From the NCBI GenBank assembly GCA_025506515.1, contig CM046451.1, positions 43,558,641-43,622,640 of the forward strand: a stretch of DNA of 64,000 nt. Direction: 5' to 3'. This document shows, in pieces, positions 46,724 through 56,260 of this stretch. Position 1 is the stretch's first letter. Each line of letters opens with the position of its first letter. Made by a program: the position numbers and the translations under genes. This DNA is from Flaveria trinervia. Lineage: Eukaryota > Streptophyta > Magnoliopsida > Asterales > Asteraceae. A model generated the notes under the pieces. It searched no databases. It was not told the origin of the DNA and was given only the letters and a program-made list of their open reading frames with translations.

Positions 46724-48150
46724 ACAAGAAGTATATGGCCTTCTTGGCTTACGTGGTCAACACGAAAGTCAAAGGGAAGGAACTTAAGGATGTCCCTATC
46801 GTACGAGACTTTCCTGAAGTATTTCCCGATGACCTTAGTGGTTTACCTCCCGTGCGTGAGGTTGAGTTTAAAATCGACTTGATACCGGGAGCAAACCCCG
46901 TGGCTAAGTCACCATATCGGCTTGCACCATCGGAAATGCAAGAACTCTCTTGTCAACTGCAAGAGCTGTCCGAGAAAGGCTTCATCCGTCCTAGTTCTTC
47001 GCCTGGGGTGCACCTGTTCTTTTCGTGAAGAAGAAAGATGGATCATTTCGTATGTGTATCGATTATCGTGAACTTAACAAGCTTACCATCAAGAATCGTT
47101 ATCCTCTCCCTCGCATCGATGATTTATTCGATCAACTTCAAGGAGCTGCTATTTTCTCGAAGATTGATTTACGTTCTGGTTATCATCAATTGCGAGTTCA
47201 TGATGATGATATCCGAAAGACCGCTTTTCGTACTCGTTACGGACACTATGAGTTTATGGTGATGCCTTTTGGTTTAACCAATGCTCCTGCTGTCTTCATG
47301 GATCTCATGAACCGAGTATGCAAGCCTTATCTAGACAAGTTTGTGATCGTCTTTATTGATGACATACTTATCTATTCCAAGTCCAACACCGATCATGAGC
47401 TGCATTTAAGATTGGTTCTTGAGTTGTTAAGGAAAGAGCAATTGTACGCAAAGTTCTTGAAGTGTGATTTCTGGCTCGAAGAAGTTCAATTCCTAGGACA
47501 CGTGGTGAATAGCCAAGGAATTCACGTTGATCCTGCAAAGGTGGAAGCTGTGAAGAATTGGTGTGTTCCTACAACTCCTACCGAAGTTCGTTCTTTTCTT
47601 GGTCTTGCTGGTTATTATCGGCGATTCATTGCCAATTTCTCGACGATCGCGAAACCGCTCACCACATTGACACAAAAGAATAAACCCTTCGAGTGGGGTT
47701 CCGAGCAAGAAGAAGCTTTTGAAGCGTTAAAGCATAAGTTATGCAATGCTCCTATCTTGACCCTACCCGATGGAAACGATGATTCACTGTGTATTGTGAC
47801 GCATCAAACAAGGCCTTGGTTGTGTTCTTATGCAACGAGGGAAGGTCATAGCTTACGCATCGAGACAATTGAAGGTTCACGAGGTGAATTACACAACTCA
47901 TGATCTCGAGCTTGGTGCTGTTGTATTTGCTTTGAAGATTTGGAGGCACTACCTGTATGGTACGTAATGTATAGTCTACACCGATCACAAAAGCCTTCAA
48001 CACGTTTTCAATCAAAAAGATCTCAATATGAGACAACGTCGTTGGGTGGAGTTGATTAATGACTATGATTGTGACATTCGTTATCATCCTGGTAAAGCAA
48101 ACGTTGTAGCCGATGCTCTAAGCCGAAAGATTCACAACAAGATGATCTCA
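46693..48150 (+). pseudogene. pol: Gypsy-C reverse transcriptase and RNase H
   Basis: RT landmarks: FPEVFPDDLSGLPP, GFIRPSSSP, a one-base frame change near 47010, KKKDGSFRMCIDYRELNKL, YPLPRIDDLFDQL, DLRSGYHQL, FGLTNAPAVF, catalytic FIDD at 47352-47363, FLGHVVNSQGIHVDP and FLGLAGYYRRFI. RNase H begins with a DASNKALGCVLMQ block after a second frame change near 47795, has a stop at about 47965 before YTDHKSLQ, and ends HPGKANVVADALSRK (48088-48132). The RT catalytic region itself is intact. Confidence 0.95.
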
Positions 48151-49466
48151 TTCCAAGAAATTCGCGATCGACGTCAATGGTTTGACACTTTGGGGGAGTA
48201 CGATACTGAGATACGACTAGATGTCAACGAGACCACCGTACTACTACAAAATCTGAGAATAGATAGTGACATCGAGTCTAGTATCCTGGAGGCTCAACAA
48301 ATGGTGCAACGAGAAGGAAGAATGAAGGATGAGTTGGAGCATAATCTTCTAACTCAATTGGAAACAAAACCCAATGGGTTGTTGTACTTCGCCAATCGTA
48401 TTTGGGTTCCAAATCGCGATAACATTCGTACCTTTATTATGAACGAAGCTCATCAAACTCGTTATTCTATTCATCCTGGTTCTGATAAGATGTACATGGA
48501 CCTACGTGGTCAATATTGGTGGCATGGAATGAAGAAAGACATAGCGACTTATGTAGCTAAGTGCCTCACATGTATGAAGGTTAAAGCCGAACATCAACGT
48601 CTAGTGGATTACTTGAGCAACTCGAGATTCCTATGTGGAAATGGGAACACATATCCATGGACTTCATAACAAAGCTACCCCGAACCTCCCGAGGACATGA
48701 TAGCATATGGGTGATTGTTGACCGATTGACCAAGTCGGCACATTTTATACCCATACGTGATACTTACAAGACATCAAAGTTAGCTCGTATATACGTTGAT
48801 GAGATTGTAAGTCGTCATGGAGTACCTCTGCACGTCATATCTGACCGAGATGCTCGTTTCACTTCACATTTTTGGTCGTCTATGCAAGAACTTTTGGGTA
48901 CACAATTGGATTTAAGCACGGCTTACCATCCTCAAACTGATGGTCAAACCGAGCGAACGATCCAAACTTTGGAGGATTTGCTACGTCTCTGTGTTCTTGA
49001 CTTTGGTGGCGATTGGGATACGCATCTACCGCTCGCGGAATTTTCGTATAACAATAGTTACCACTCGAGTATCAAGATGGCACCATTTGAAGCACTTTAT
49101 GGTCGAAAATGTCGTTCACCGATCTGTTGGACCGACATTGGTGAAAACTTCATCACTGGTCCTGAACTTATACAAGAGACGACCGATAAAGTTTCTATCA
49201 TTCGCAAGAACCTCGAAGTGGCGAGAAGTCGTCAAAAGAGCTATGCTGACAAGCGACGTAAGCCATTGGAATTCCAAGTTGGGGAGATGGTTCTTCTTAA
49301 GGTTTCACCGTGGAAAGGTGTGGTTCGCTTTGGAAAGAAGGGCAAACTGGCTCCAAGATTTGTAGGACCTTTCAAAATCCTGAAAAGGATTGGGAAAGTG
49401 GCTTATAAACTAGAGCTACCTCCCGACCTTAGTGGAGTTCATCCCGTATTTCCGTCTCAAATTTGA
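48151..49466 (+). pseudogene. Gypsy-C integrase
   Basis: Zinc domain: HQTRYSIHPGSDKMY ... CLTCMKVKAEHQ (48450-48600), with the HHCC ligands in place. A frame change near 48605-48635 precedes the core in the open frame 48633-49466: first Asp in WEHISMDFITKLPR (48660-48662), second in SDRDARFTS (about 48843), Glu in TDGQTERTIQ (about 48950). A GPY/F-type C-terminal module (RFVGPFKILKRIGKVAYKL, about 49350-49410) follows. All catalytic residues are present. Confidence 0.95.
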
Positions 49467-49696
49467 GAAAGTGCTTGGCTGACGAAAGTCTGCATGTCCC
49501 GTTGGAAGACATCCAGATTGACGAGTCATTGCATTTTTTCGAGAAGCCTGTTGAGATCATGGATCACATTATGAAGAAGACTAGAACCACAACAACCCCA
49601 ATCGTCAAGGTTCGTTGGGAAAATAAACGTGGCGCTGAATTTACTTGGGAACGTGAGGAGCACATGAAGGAGAGATACCCGTTCTTATTTGTATAG
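49463..49696 (+). pseudogene. Gypsy-C chromodomain-like C-terminus
   Basis: The last 77 codons, overlapping the integrase stop by 4 bases in another frame. It reads VPLEDIQIDESLHF, then EIMDHIMKK and IVKVRWENKRGAEFTWERE ending KERYPFLFV. Pairing an I-(L/M)-D start with VKVRW...EFTWE is the degenerate chromodomain typical of Tekay chromoviruses, thought to steer integration to heterochromatin. The natural stop is TAG 49694-49696. The frame change is one more single-base break. Confidence 0.85.
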
Positions 49697-49731
49697 TTTC
49701 ATTTCTTTTAATTTCGGGACGAAATTCCTTT

Positions 49732-49744
49732 AAGTTGGGGAGAC
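49732..49744 (+). promoter_or_regulatory. Gypsy-C polypurine tract
   Basis: AAGTTGGGGAGAC lies directly before the 3' LTR and is identical to the two D tracts at 35460 and 41719. Confidence 0.9.
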
Positions 49745-52238
49745 TGTAACATTTCGTATTTTCGTCAACTAAAAGTTAACTTCGTTTACTCTTACAAGGG
49801 TTATCTTTGTCAATTTTGAAACTTGCGTGATTGTTTGTGTTTAATATCTATTGTAATTGGGTTTTCATGAAATGTTATGTATGTATATAATAATAAGGTT
49901 AATAATAATAAAAGTAAATAATAATATTGAATAATAGTATTAGTTATAATAAGATTGCTAATAATAAAGATTAATAAACTTAACCATCTTTAAATTATAA
50001 ACTTAGATTAAGTTTGAGGGTTAATTTGTCATTTTAGAAACTTGAAATAGAACTTTATGCATAAAATAATAGAAAATCAAAGTTGAGGGACCAAAGGTGT
50101 AATTTATCAAAAATCCAACCCTCCCCCCTTCTCACCCCGCTTTTTCGGTGACCTCGCCGGCCGGACTCCGGCCAGTCCGGCGAGGCACCAAAACCGCCAA
50201 AAACGATGTTTTCTTAATCCAAAACCGTCCCCAAACCGTTCTTGAATACGATTCGAACTCAATCATGAACTTTAATTGCGTTTAAACGATGGTTATGAAC
50301 CCGATCGAGTGATTAACCGAGCGTTTCTAACCATATAGCCGTTCGACCATTAACACTTAATAATAATCTAATTAAATGATTCATAATCGAACGTCTAAGT
50401 AATCCAAAGCTTCTATCAATTCCAAATTGCACCTGAATCAACACAAACAACGAATCCAATTTCATTTTTCCCGCAACCTGCAACTTAGTCGAACCTACAC
50501 TTCTAAGCCTTCTTAGTTCAAATTGATTGAGGGTTTTTCATCTTCAAGCTCATCCGAAGCTTCATACAAGTTTAATTTGGTTATCAACCTCGTTTGCGCC
50601 TTGAAGCACATCCCCGCAGTCGCGAATCGCCCTTGAACTTGAGATCATCAATTCGAACTTAATAACGTAAGTACCACACATCTTTGTGCTCGGTTTCACA
50701 TGGGCAATCAAAGCCCTATGATTGATTTCATTAACAATATCAATTCGATGTTCAATTGGAATCAAATCGATTCTAGGGTTCTTATGAAATTGGGGGTTTT
50801 GTTTAAGTGTGTATTTAACAAGTACAGAGCGGATTCTAACGCGGCTGGAAGCCTTTGGTTCACTGGTAACACACATGACCCTAGACAGGAGGTCCCCGGT
50901 TCGAATCCGGGGAACCTCATGTATTTTTTTAGGCCTTTTTGGCCTTCAAATCTAATGTTAAAAATTTCTAAAAATTATGAAAAATCAATTCATAAACTTT
51001 GTTTCTCTTAAAATTATTTAATTATTTTTCTGTAATTTATTTACAAAAAAAAAATAATATAATATATCTTTATAGGATTATCCTAACGTTAATAATATAA
51101 TTACAAATATTTTATAAAAATGTAGACTTTAAAATTTAGTGTAATTTACACAATCTAATATTTCAAAAATACCTTTAATCTGTTGTTTAATTTTATGCTC
51201 TTTTTATTTAAATTACAAAATTGATCTAAACTTGTTAAACATTACAAAATTATTAAAAAGTTATTATTAATCCATAAGTTTATATAAAATATAAATCGTT
51301 TCCCCGAGAATATAAATGAGTTCTTACTTGGAAAATATAATCAACAAAACCTCAAACATCAAGTTGATTCCTAGTCCTTAACCTTATTGTAGAGCTTTAA
51401 TTTTGTAAATATACATATTTAGGTGTCTTGTGACGATACATCTTGGAGCGACGCTTATTATTATTCTTATTAATCGCCATTATATATTTATTGTCAAGTG
51501 AGTTTTCCTTGCCCCATTTTATTTTATTTCACACTACTTGGGGTGAAACATGATTATCTATACATTGTACACTTATTAACGTTTGAAACTTGTAAGCACA
51601 TGCAATTCATCTTAATATTATGTCATGGTTATTTGTGTATTGTAAGTGTTTATATGAGATACATTGTTTGTTTACAATCATTAACTATTGCTAGCCTGGC
51701 AACGTCTTAGATCTTTGGGCCTGACAAGCCTATTTGGTGCTAAAGTCGATGTATTGTCGACTCCTAGGAGCCGTATGCTTGTGCACTAGGGAACCAAATA
51801 CACTTAGCCAATCTTTTATACTTGTAATCAAGTCGAGGTTTGGTTGTAACGATATGTGTTCTATAACCTTACTAGCTTATAACTTATGACATGAATTGCT
51901 ACTTGTAACTTTCTTTTTCATATTATGTATAAAAACCTTGGAAACTCCCCAACTATTTTTAGTTGACTCTTATTTTTATCATGTTTTAGGTCAGCCTCAA
52001 GCTTAATGTGATCTTTTTGAAGCATGCTATAATCTAGGATTTGGACCTAGTAAATGGAATAAAAATTTTACCTTATGTTTTGTTGCATTTGAACTTATTA
52101 CTTGTTTGGGAATTATGTTTGTATTTCATTGCAAGACTTACGATAATAATATTTACAATTTAATATAGTGTTATGTGGCTGTGAACAATCTTAACCCTCA
52201 CATCTCGACGTTTCCGCCGTCATGGTTGGGGTGTGACA
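49745..52238 (+). repeat. Gypsy-C 3' LTR
   Basis: 2494 bp, nearly identical to the 5' LTR. Its tRNA-like module (50840-50917) has an 11/11 canonical B box GGTTCGAATCC (50898-50908), one base longer than the 5' LTR version. The target duplication ATTAT follows. Confidence 0.95.
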
Positions 52239-52271
52239 ATTATGGAGCTTACTCCATGAAAGATTAGCCAT
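52239..52271 (-). pseudogene. Copia-B extra ORF, first 11 codons
   Basis: ATG at 52271-52269 opens MANLSWSKLHN, which continues in frame at 26335 on the other side of Gypsy-C. Its position just after a motif-array spacer parallels the Copia-A start at 17845. Confidence 0.7.
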
Positions 52272-53551
52272 TTAATCTGCATAAGAGATGTATGTGTTAC
52301 TTTTGATGAGAAAGCATGTGCACAATTTATCAGTTTGACTTTAATTGGTCAAAGATGAATGTTTGAAGTTACTGTTTCATTATTGTCACATCAAATGGTG
52401 AATTTGTTGTTGAACAATCATAGTTTCTCTGTTTTTCAAGTTTAAATAAACCATTTATTAGATGTTATTTCATTAATTTGTTACACATTTTCGTTTTTCA
52501 TCAGACTCTATTCTTATGATGAACACAACTATGAAGGTTTTTCATGCTGGTTAGAATTCCTCTTATTTTGCATGTTCATTGATGTTGAAAATGTATAACA
52601 TATCTTTGAATAAATTGGATTTTGGGTGTTCTTCATTATCATTTGGTTCTTCATTCAAGTTTGGTTCAACAGTCCGAAAGTTAGGTCATGAAAGATTTTT
52701 GGAAATTTCACCTTTCTTTCAATGCTACTGTGGTTTAGAATCGATTACAAGAACAGTTAAGTAGAACACACTAAAATCTTTGGTTGTTGATGATGATGAT
52801 GATCAAAGAGGGTGTATAGCGTTTTTACGCTCGTCTCATTATGTAGTCTCTCAAATTTGAAAAGTATTAAATGACCCTTTGCTATTCCTTTAAATAGTCA
52901 AATAATGGCTTTTACAAAATTTTACCAAGTTTCAGAGCAAATGCGGTTACATTTTTAAGTCACTGTAGCAAATGCGGAAGGGTAAATTTTGTCTTTGGGT
53001 CATCCGCATTTGTTTATTGTTGTAAATGCGAAAGTGAAAATTTAAATAACTTTGCTATCCGCATTTGTTTACTATTGCAAATGCGAAAGAGTTAACTTGT
53101 GATTTTAGGCATCCGCATTTACACACTGTAGCAAATGTTGAAGTTTTGTTACTTATGTTTTCTTCTATCCGCATTTGGGCATTGTGGCAAATGCGGAAGA
53201 ACTAAGTTCAATAGCATTTGTTCACTGTAACAAATGCGGTTAGCAAAACTTGTTCAACATTGCTCATTGTAGCAAATGCGGTTGAACAAAATTTGTTAGC
53301 ATTGCTCACTGTAGCAAATGCGGTTGACCTGACTTTGTCAGCATTTGCTCACTGTAGCAAATGCGATAGAATAGAATTCACATTTACTTGATCATCATTC
53401 ATTGACAGAAGAGATTAAGCACTTAATTATTTCTGCTTGAAAATACATGAAAATTGAAGATACACATCCACAAATGCGGATGAGTAAAACAAATGCGGAA
53501 GTGTAAATTTCATCCGTATTGACAAATGCGGTTGGACACTTAAAAGGTTAT
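52272..53551 (-). promoter_or_regulatory. Copia-B spacer: leader and hairpin array before the extra ORF
   Basis: Non-coding. From 52935 to 53540 there are about 17 copies of CAAATGCGG or its complement CCGCATTTG. Several form inverted pairs: 53169-53177 with 53188-53196 (9-base arms), and similar pairs near 53001, 53058 and 53109. Between 53230 and 53370 four units repeat 'cactgtagcaaatgcggttg' at about 40 bases. A weak TATA-like CTATTTAAAGG lies on the minus strand near 52889-52899. Bases 52272-52930 show nothing else I can name. The Gypsy-E LTR begins at 53552. Confidence 0.65.
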
Positions 53552-55331
53552 CGTAACACCCGGATTTCTTCTTTGAAGCCATTGAAAGAAGAAAAAGAAA
53601 TAAAGTCTAAAGTCGGGGGACCAAACTCGCCAACGAGAGAAAGTTGGGTGAGTGGGGGTATTTAAAGGGAGAGGGCAGCCCTTACCCTCTCCTCACACCC
53701 ACAAATCAGCCAAAAGAAAGAAAGAAAAGTTGGTTTGAGCTGATTCAAGAGAGCAAAATCATCGTGTAGCGGGTCTAATTGAAGCTCTTCTCATTGTGGT
53801 CGTTTGTGTGAGTTCTAGGACCCCTCTTTTACACGTTTTTGAATGATTTTGGGGCTAGAACACATCTGAAAATAGGGTTTTGTGTGTGTGTTTGACCCAT
53901 TTATGTAGGTGTGGGTATGTGTATGATTCGTTTGGGTCTTGCTTTTGAGCTTGTGTGTGCTTGAATGGTGTTGTGGTATGTATTCCTAAGGTTTAGGATG
54001 GTTGATTTGGGCTTAGAATGGGTTTGGTTGAGCTTGGAGGTCGAAAATGGCAGATTGGGTTCGGGATGAACTGCATTCTGCATCAGCTAGGGCTAGGCGA
54101 CCGAATGGAGGCCATACGGCCGAATGGGGTGCGATTGAGGTTCATTCGCACGATTGAGGTTCATTCACATGACAGAGAGCCCATTCGCATAAATGGTCAT
54201 CCACATTAGTTCTACCCGCATTAGATCCATTCGCATGGGACTTATCCGCATTCAGTCCATTTGCATTACTTTCATTCACACGATTGGGTGTTCATCTGCA
54301 TAGGTGTTCATCCGTATTTGTCCAATCGCATGATGTTCAGTCGCCTGGAGGCCATGCGATTGAAGGGTGCCCATACGCCCAAATAGGGTTATTGTACCCG
54401 AGGAAAACATAGTTTAATTACTGATTTTCGGGGGAAAGTGCAGATGTAAGTTTTGACGTGAAAGTTCTCGTAAGTTCATGTAAGATGACTGTGAGGCCTT
54501 AGAGGGTATGTTGGGCATGATGATGATGATGATGTTGCATGATTATGCATGATGTATGTTATGTATGTATGATGTTGCTCTGTATGATGATGATGTCTGT
54601 GTACATTATGTTCCTTGTTATGATGTATGTTTATCTTTCTTGTGGGTTTACGTGTTATGTTAATGTATGAAATGAAAGTATTACGTAACGTAAAGTGAAA
54701 GATAAATAAAAGAGGAACATGAAGGAAGAATGCATGCATTAATGAATGATGAAAGTAAAGAAAGTCTTGCAAGCCTTATATGTCGGGACACACCATTAAA
54801 AGGTGTTAGCCCAACGGTGTGCGGGTTCACTACCCTGGGAGGATGCATATTGGGGTCTTTCTGTGTGATTGACCATTTGTATGGAACCATTGTTGCTTAC
54901 CTTAGGTACTGTGGCAAGAGGTGATGGGCACCGTGAATGAAGGTCTATGATAGGCTTAGGTCCAGTACCATGAGCATGAAGGGCATAACACATGACAACG
55001 GTATACCTGAACTTTATCTTAGGTACTGTGGCCAAAGGTGCTGTGCATCGTGAATGAAGGTCTATGATAGGCTTAGGCCTAGTACCATGAGCATGAAGGG
55101 TAAAGTTCATGGTTTTGATGAAGGAAAAGATGTAATGACGAAAGAACGAATAATGAAGATAATAATGATATTATTTATGTGTACGTATGATGTATGATCG
55201 CATGAAAGTAAAGAACGGTTTTAACAAAGGAAAAGTATGTTTTATTGCATAAAATTAGAACTCACTCAGCAACGCTGACTTTTATGTGTTTCTAGTTGGC
55301 AGGTAATGATTGCTGAGGATGGCACGAGGCG
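53552..55331 (+). mobile_element. Gypsy-E LTR (Tekay-like), 3' end displaced by Copia-F
   Basis: It begins CGTAACACCCGG (first T changed to C) and follows the Gypsy-A LTR block by block: 'agttctaggacccctcttttac', the ATGATG-rich tract, 'ggtgttagcccaac', the duplicated 'taccttaggtactgtggc' units and 'actcactcagcaac'. A TATA-like box TATTTAAA is at 53660-53667. Divergence from Gypsy-A is large, so it is another member of the family. A degenerate CATCCGCATT-type motif field spans 54110-54370. About 225 bp of LTR should remain beyond Copia-F. Confidence 0.8.
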
Positions 55332-56034
55332 TGTTGGACCAAAAGAACCAATGAGCCTGATCAGAAAAACCTCTAAGTCCCACAGACATCACAACAACTG
55401 CTGAAGACTTGATCAGCTGTTTGACAAAGTCTGAAGATTTCAACAGCTGAAGACTAAAGTACTGAAGACTTCAAAAGACTGAAGACATTAGCTGATGACA
55501 ACAGCTAAAGTTCAAGTACAAGTACTGAAGCCTTCAGAGTTTGTTACAACAGCTGAAGAAGCATTCTTCAGTTGTTGTGATGGTTTCCTTTCAGTAGTTT
55601 TCTTTCTGTTTCAATATTTGTAAAACGACTGAAGAGCATGTTCTTCAGTCGTTGTAGTTTCAGTAGTTTCTTTTCAGTAGTTGTAGTAATAGTTAACACT
55701 TAGCATTTTTGTAAGAAGATGTCAGCTGTTTGACATCTTCAGTAGTTGTGTTAACTATCAGTAGTTTGAATAAATTCTATTAGATGTCACTATCAAGTGA
55801 CATCAGCAGACGTCACATCTCCTATATAAGAGGTGTTGACCTAATTGTATGTGTGACATTCTGTTACCACGAAAGCGAATATTGAATGAAATATATTTTG
55901 CAGAATTCTTTCTGTCTATAACCGTTTGTTCTTACCTTGAATATCTTTTGTGTTCTTGTGAGTTAGCTAATTCATTGTTTGATTTCCGCTGCTATACTCT
56001 CTAATCAATCAAACGTAGATCGCTGATCCTAACA
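55332..56034 (+). repeat. Copia-F 5' LTR
   Basis: 703 bp, TGTTGGACC to GATCCTAACA. U3 is packed with CTGAAG/CTTCAG hairpins, followed by a TATA box (TATATAAG, 55823-55830). Confidence 0.9.
55385..55804 (+). repeat. hairpin array in Copia-F U3
   Basis: Successive perfect or near-perfect hairpins: 55548-55560/55564-55576 (AACAGCTGAAGAA with TTCTTCAGTTGTT), 55624-55635/55642-55653 (AACGACTGAAGA with TCTTCAGTCGTT), 55715-55724/55731-55740 (GAAGATGTCA with TGACATCTTC) and 55783-55791/55796-55804 (GATGTCACT with AGTGACATC). The first two have compensating stem changes. The array ends just before the TATA box at 55823. Confidence 0.85.
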
Positions 56035-56035
56035 A

Positions 56036-56047
56036 TGGTATCAGAGC
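56036..56047 (+). promoter_or_regulatory. Copia-F primer-binding site
   Basis: TGGTATCAGAGC one base after the LTR, an exact initiator-Met complement. The leader 56048-56260 holds nothing else visible. Confidence 0.95.
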
Positions 56048-56260
56048 TGGTTAATCATTGATCGATCTAACAGTTGATCATTGAAACTACTATTTGATAT
56101 CTATGTTTGATTGAATTAGCTTATTTGCAAGAAATGATTATAGATTATTGATTTTCTGCCGCTTTCGTTTATTCATTTTGAGATCTCTCTTGGTTCAATT
56201 TGGTTTGTTGTGTTTTGTTCTAAATCTGCTATAGCTTAATTGAATTTGGTTGAATCTGAG

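Larger units (their letters stand above)
26341..52238 (+). mobile_element. Gypsy-C: Tekay-like chromovirus with element D inside
   Basis: LTRs of about 2.49 kb (26341-28826 and 49745-52238), initiator-Met PBS, gag-pol ending in a chromodomain-like segment, PPT and a perfect ATTAT target duplication. The 15.5-kb D array interrupts the leader at 29191-44672, so the element itself is about 10.4 kb. The two LTRs are nearly identical by eye, indicating a recent insertion. Coding frames are broken by single-base indels and a stop codon, so it is not autonomous as read. Confidence 0.95.
9222..53551 (-). mobile_element. Copia-B: SIRE-like Ty1/copia element, minus strand, split by two insertions
   Basis: Visible parts: 3' LTR (9222-9946), PPT, 3' untranslated region (9961-10077 and 22497-22809), extra ORF (22810-26335 and 52239-52271) and the spacer before that ORF (52272-53551). 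Copia-A lies between 10077 and 22497, and Gypsy-C between 26335 and 52239. The reading frame runs correctly across the Gypsy-C site when one copy of ATTAT is removed, which proves the pieces belong together. Gag, pol and the 5' LTR are not in the window. The Gypsy-E LTR takes over at 53552, so they should lie further right. Confidence 0.85.

Noticed and set aside
52579..52764. 61-codon plus-strand ORF right of Gypsy-C, possible host gene
   Set aside because: It lies in the Copia-B spacer on the opposite strand, without motif or gene context.
53552..55331. Gypsy-E LTR as the 3' LTR of Gypsy-A
   Set aside because: Block order agrees, but divergence is far beyond that of paired LTRs and the motif array differs.
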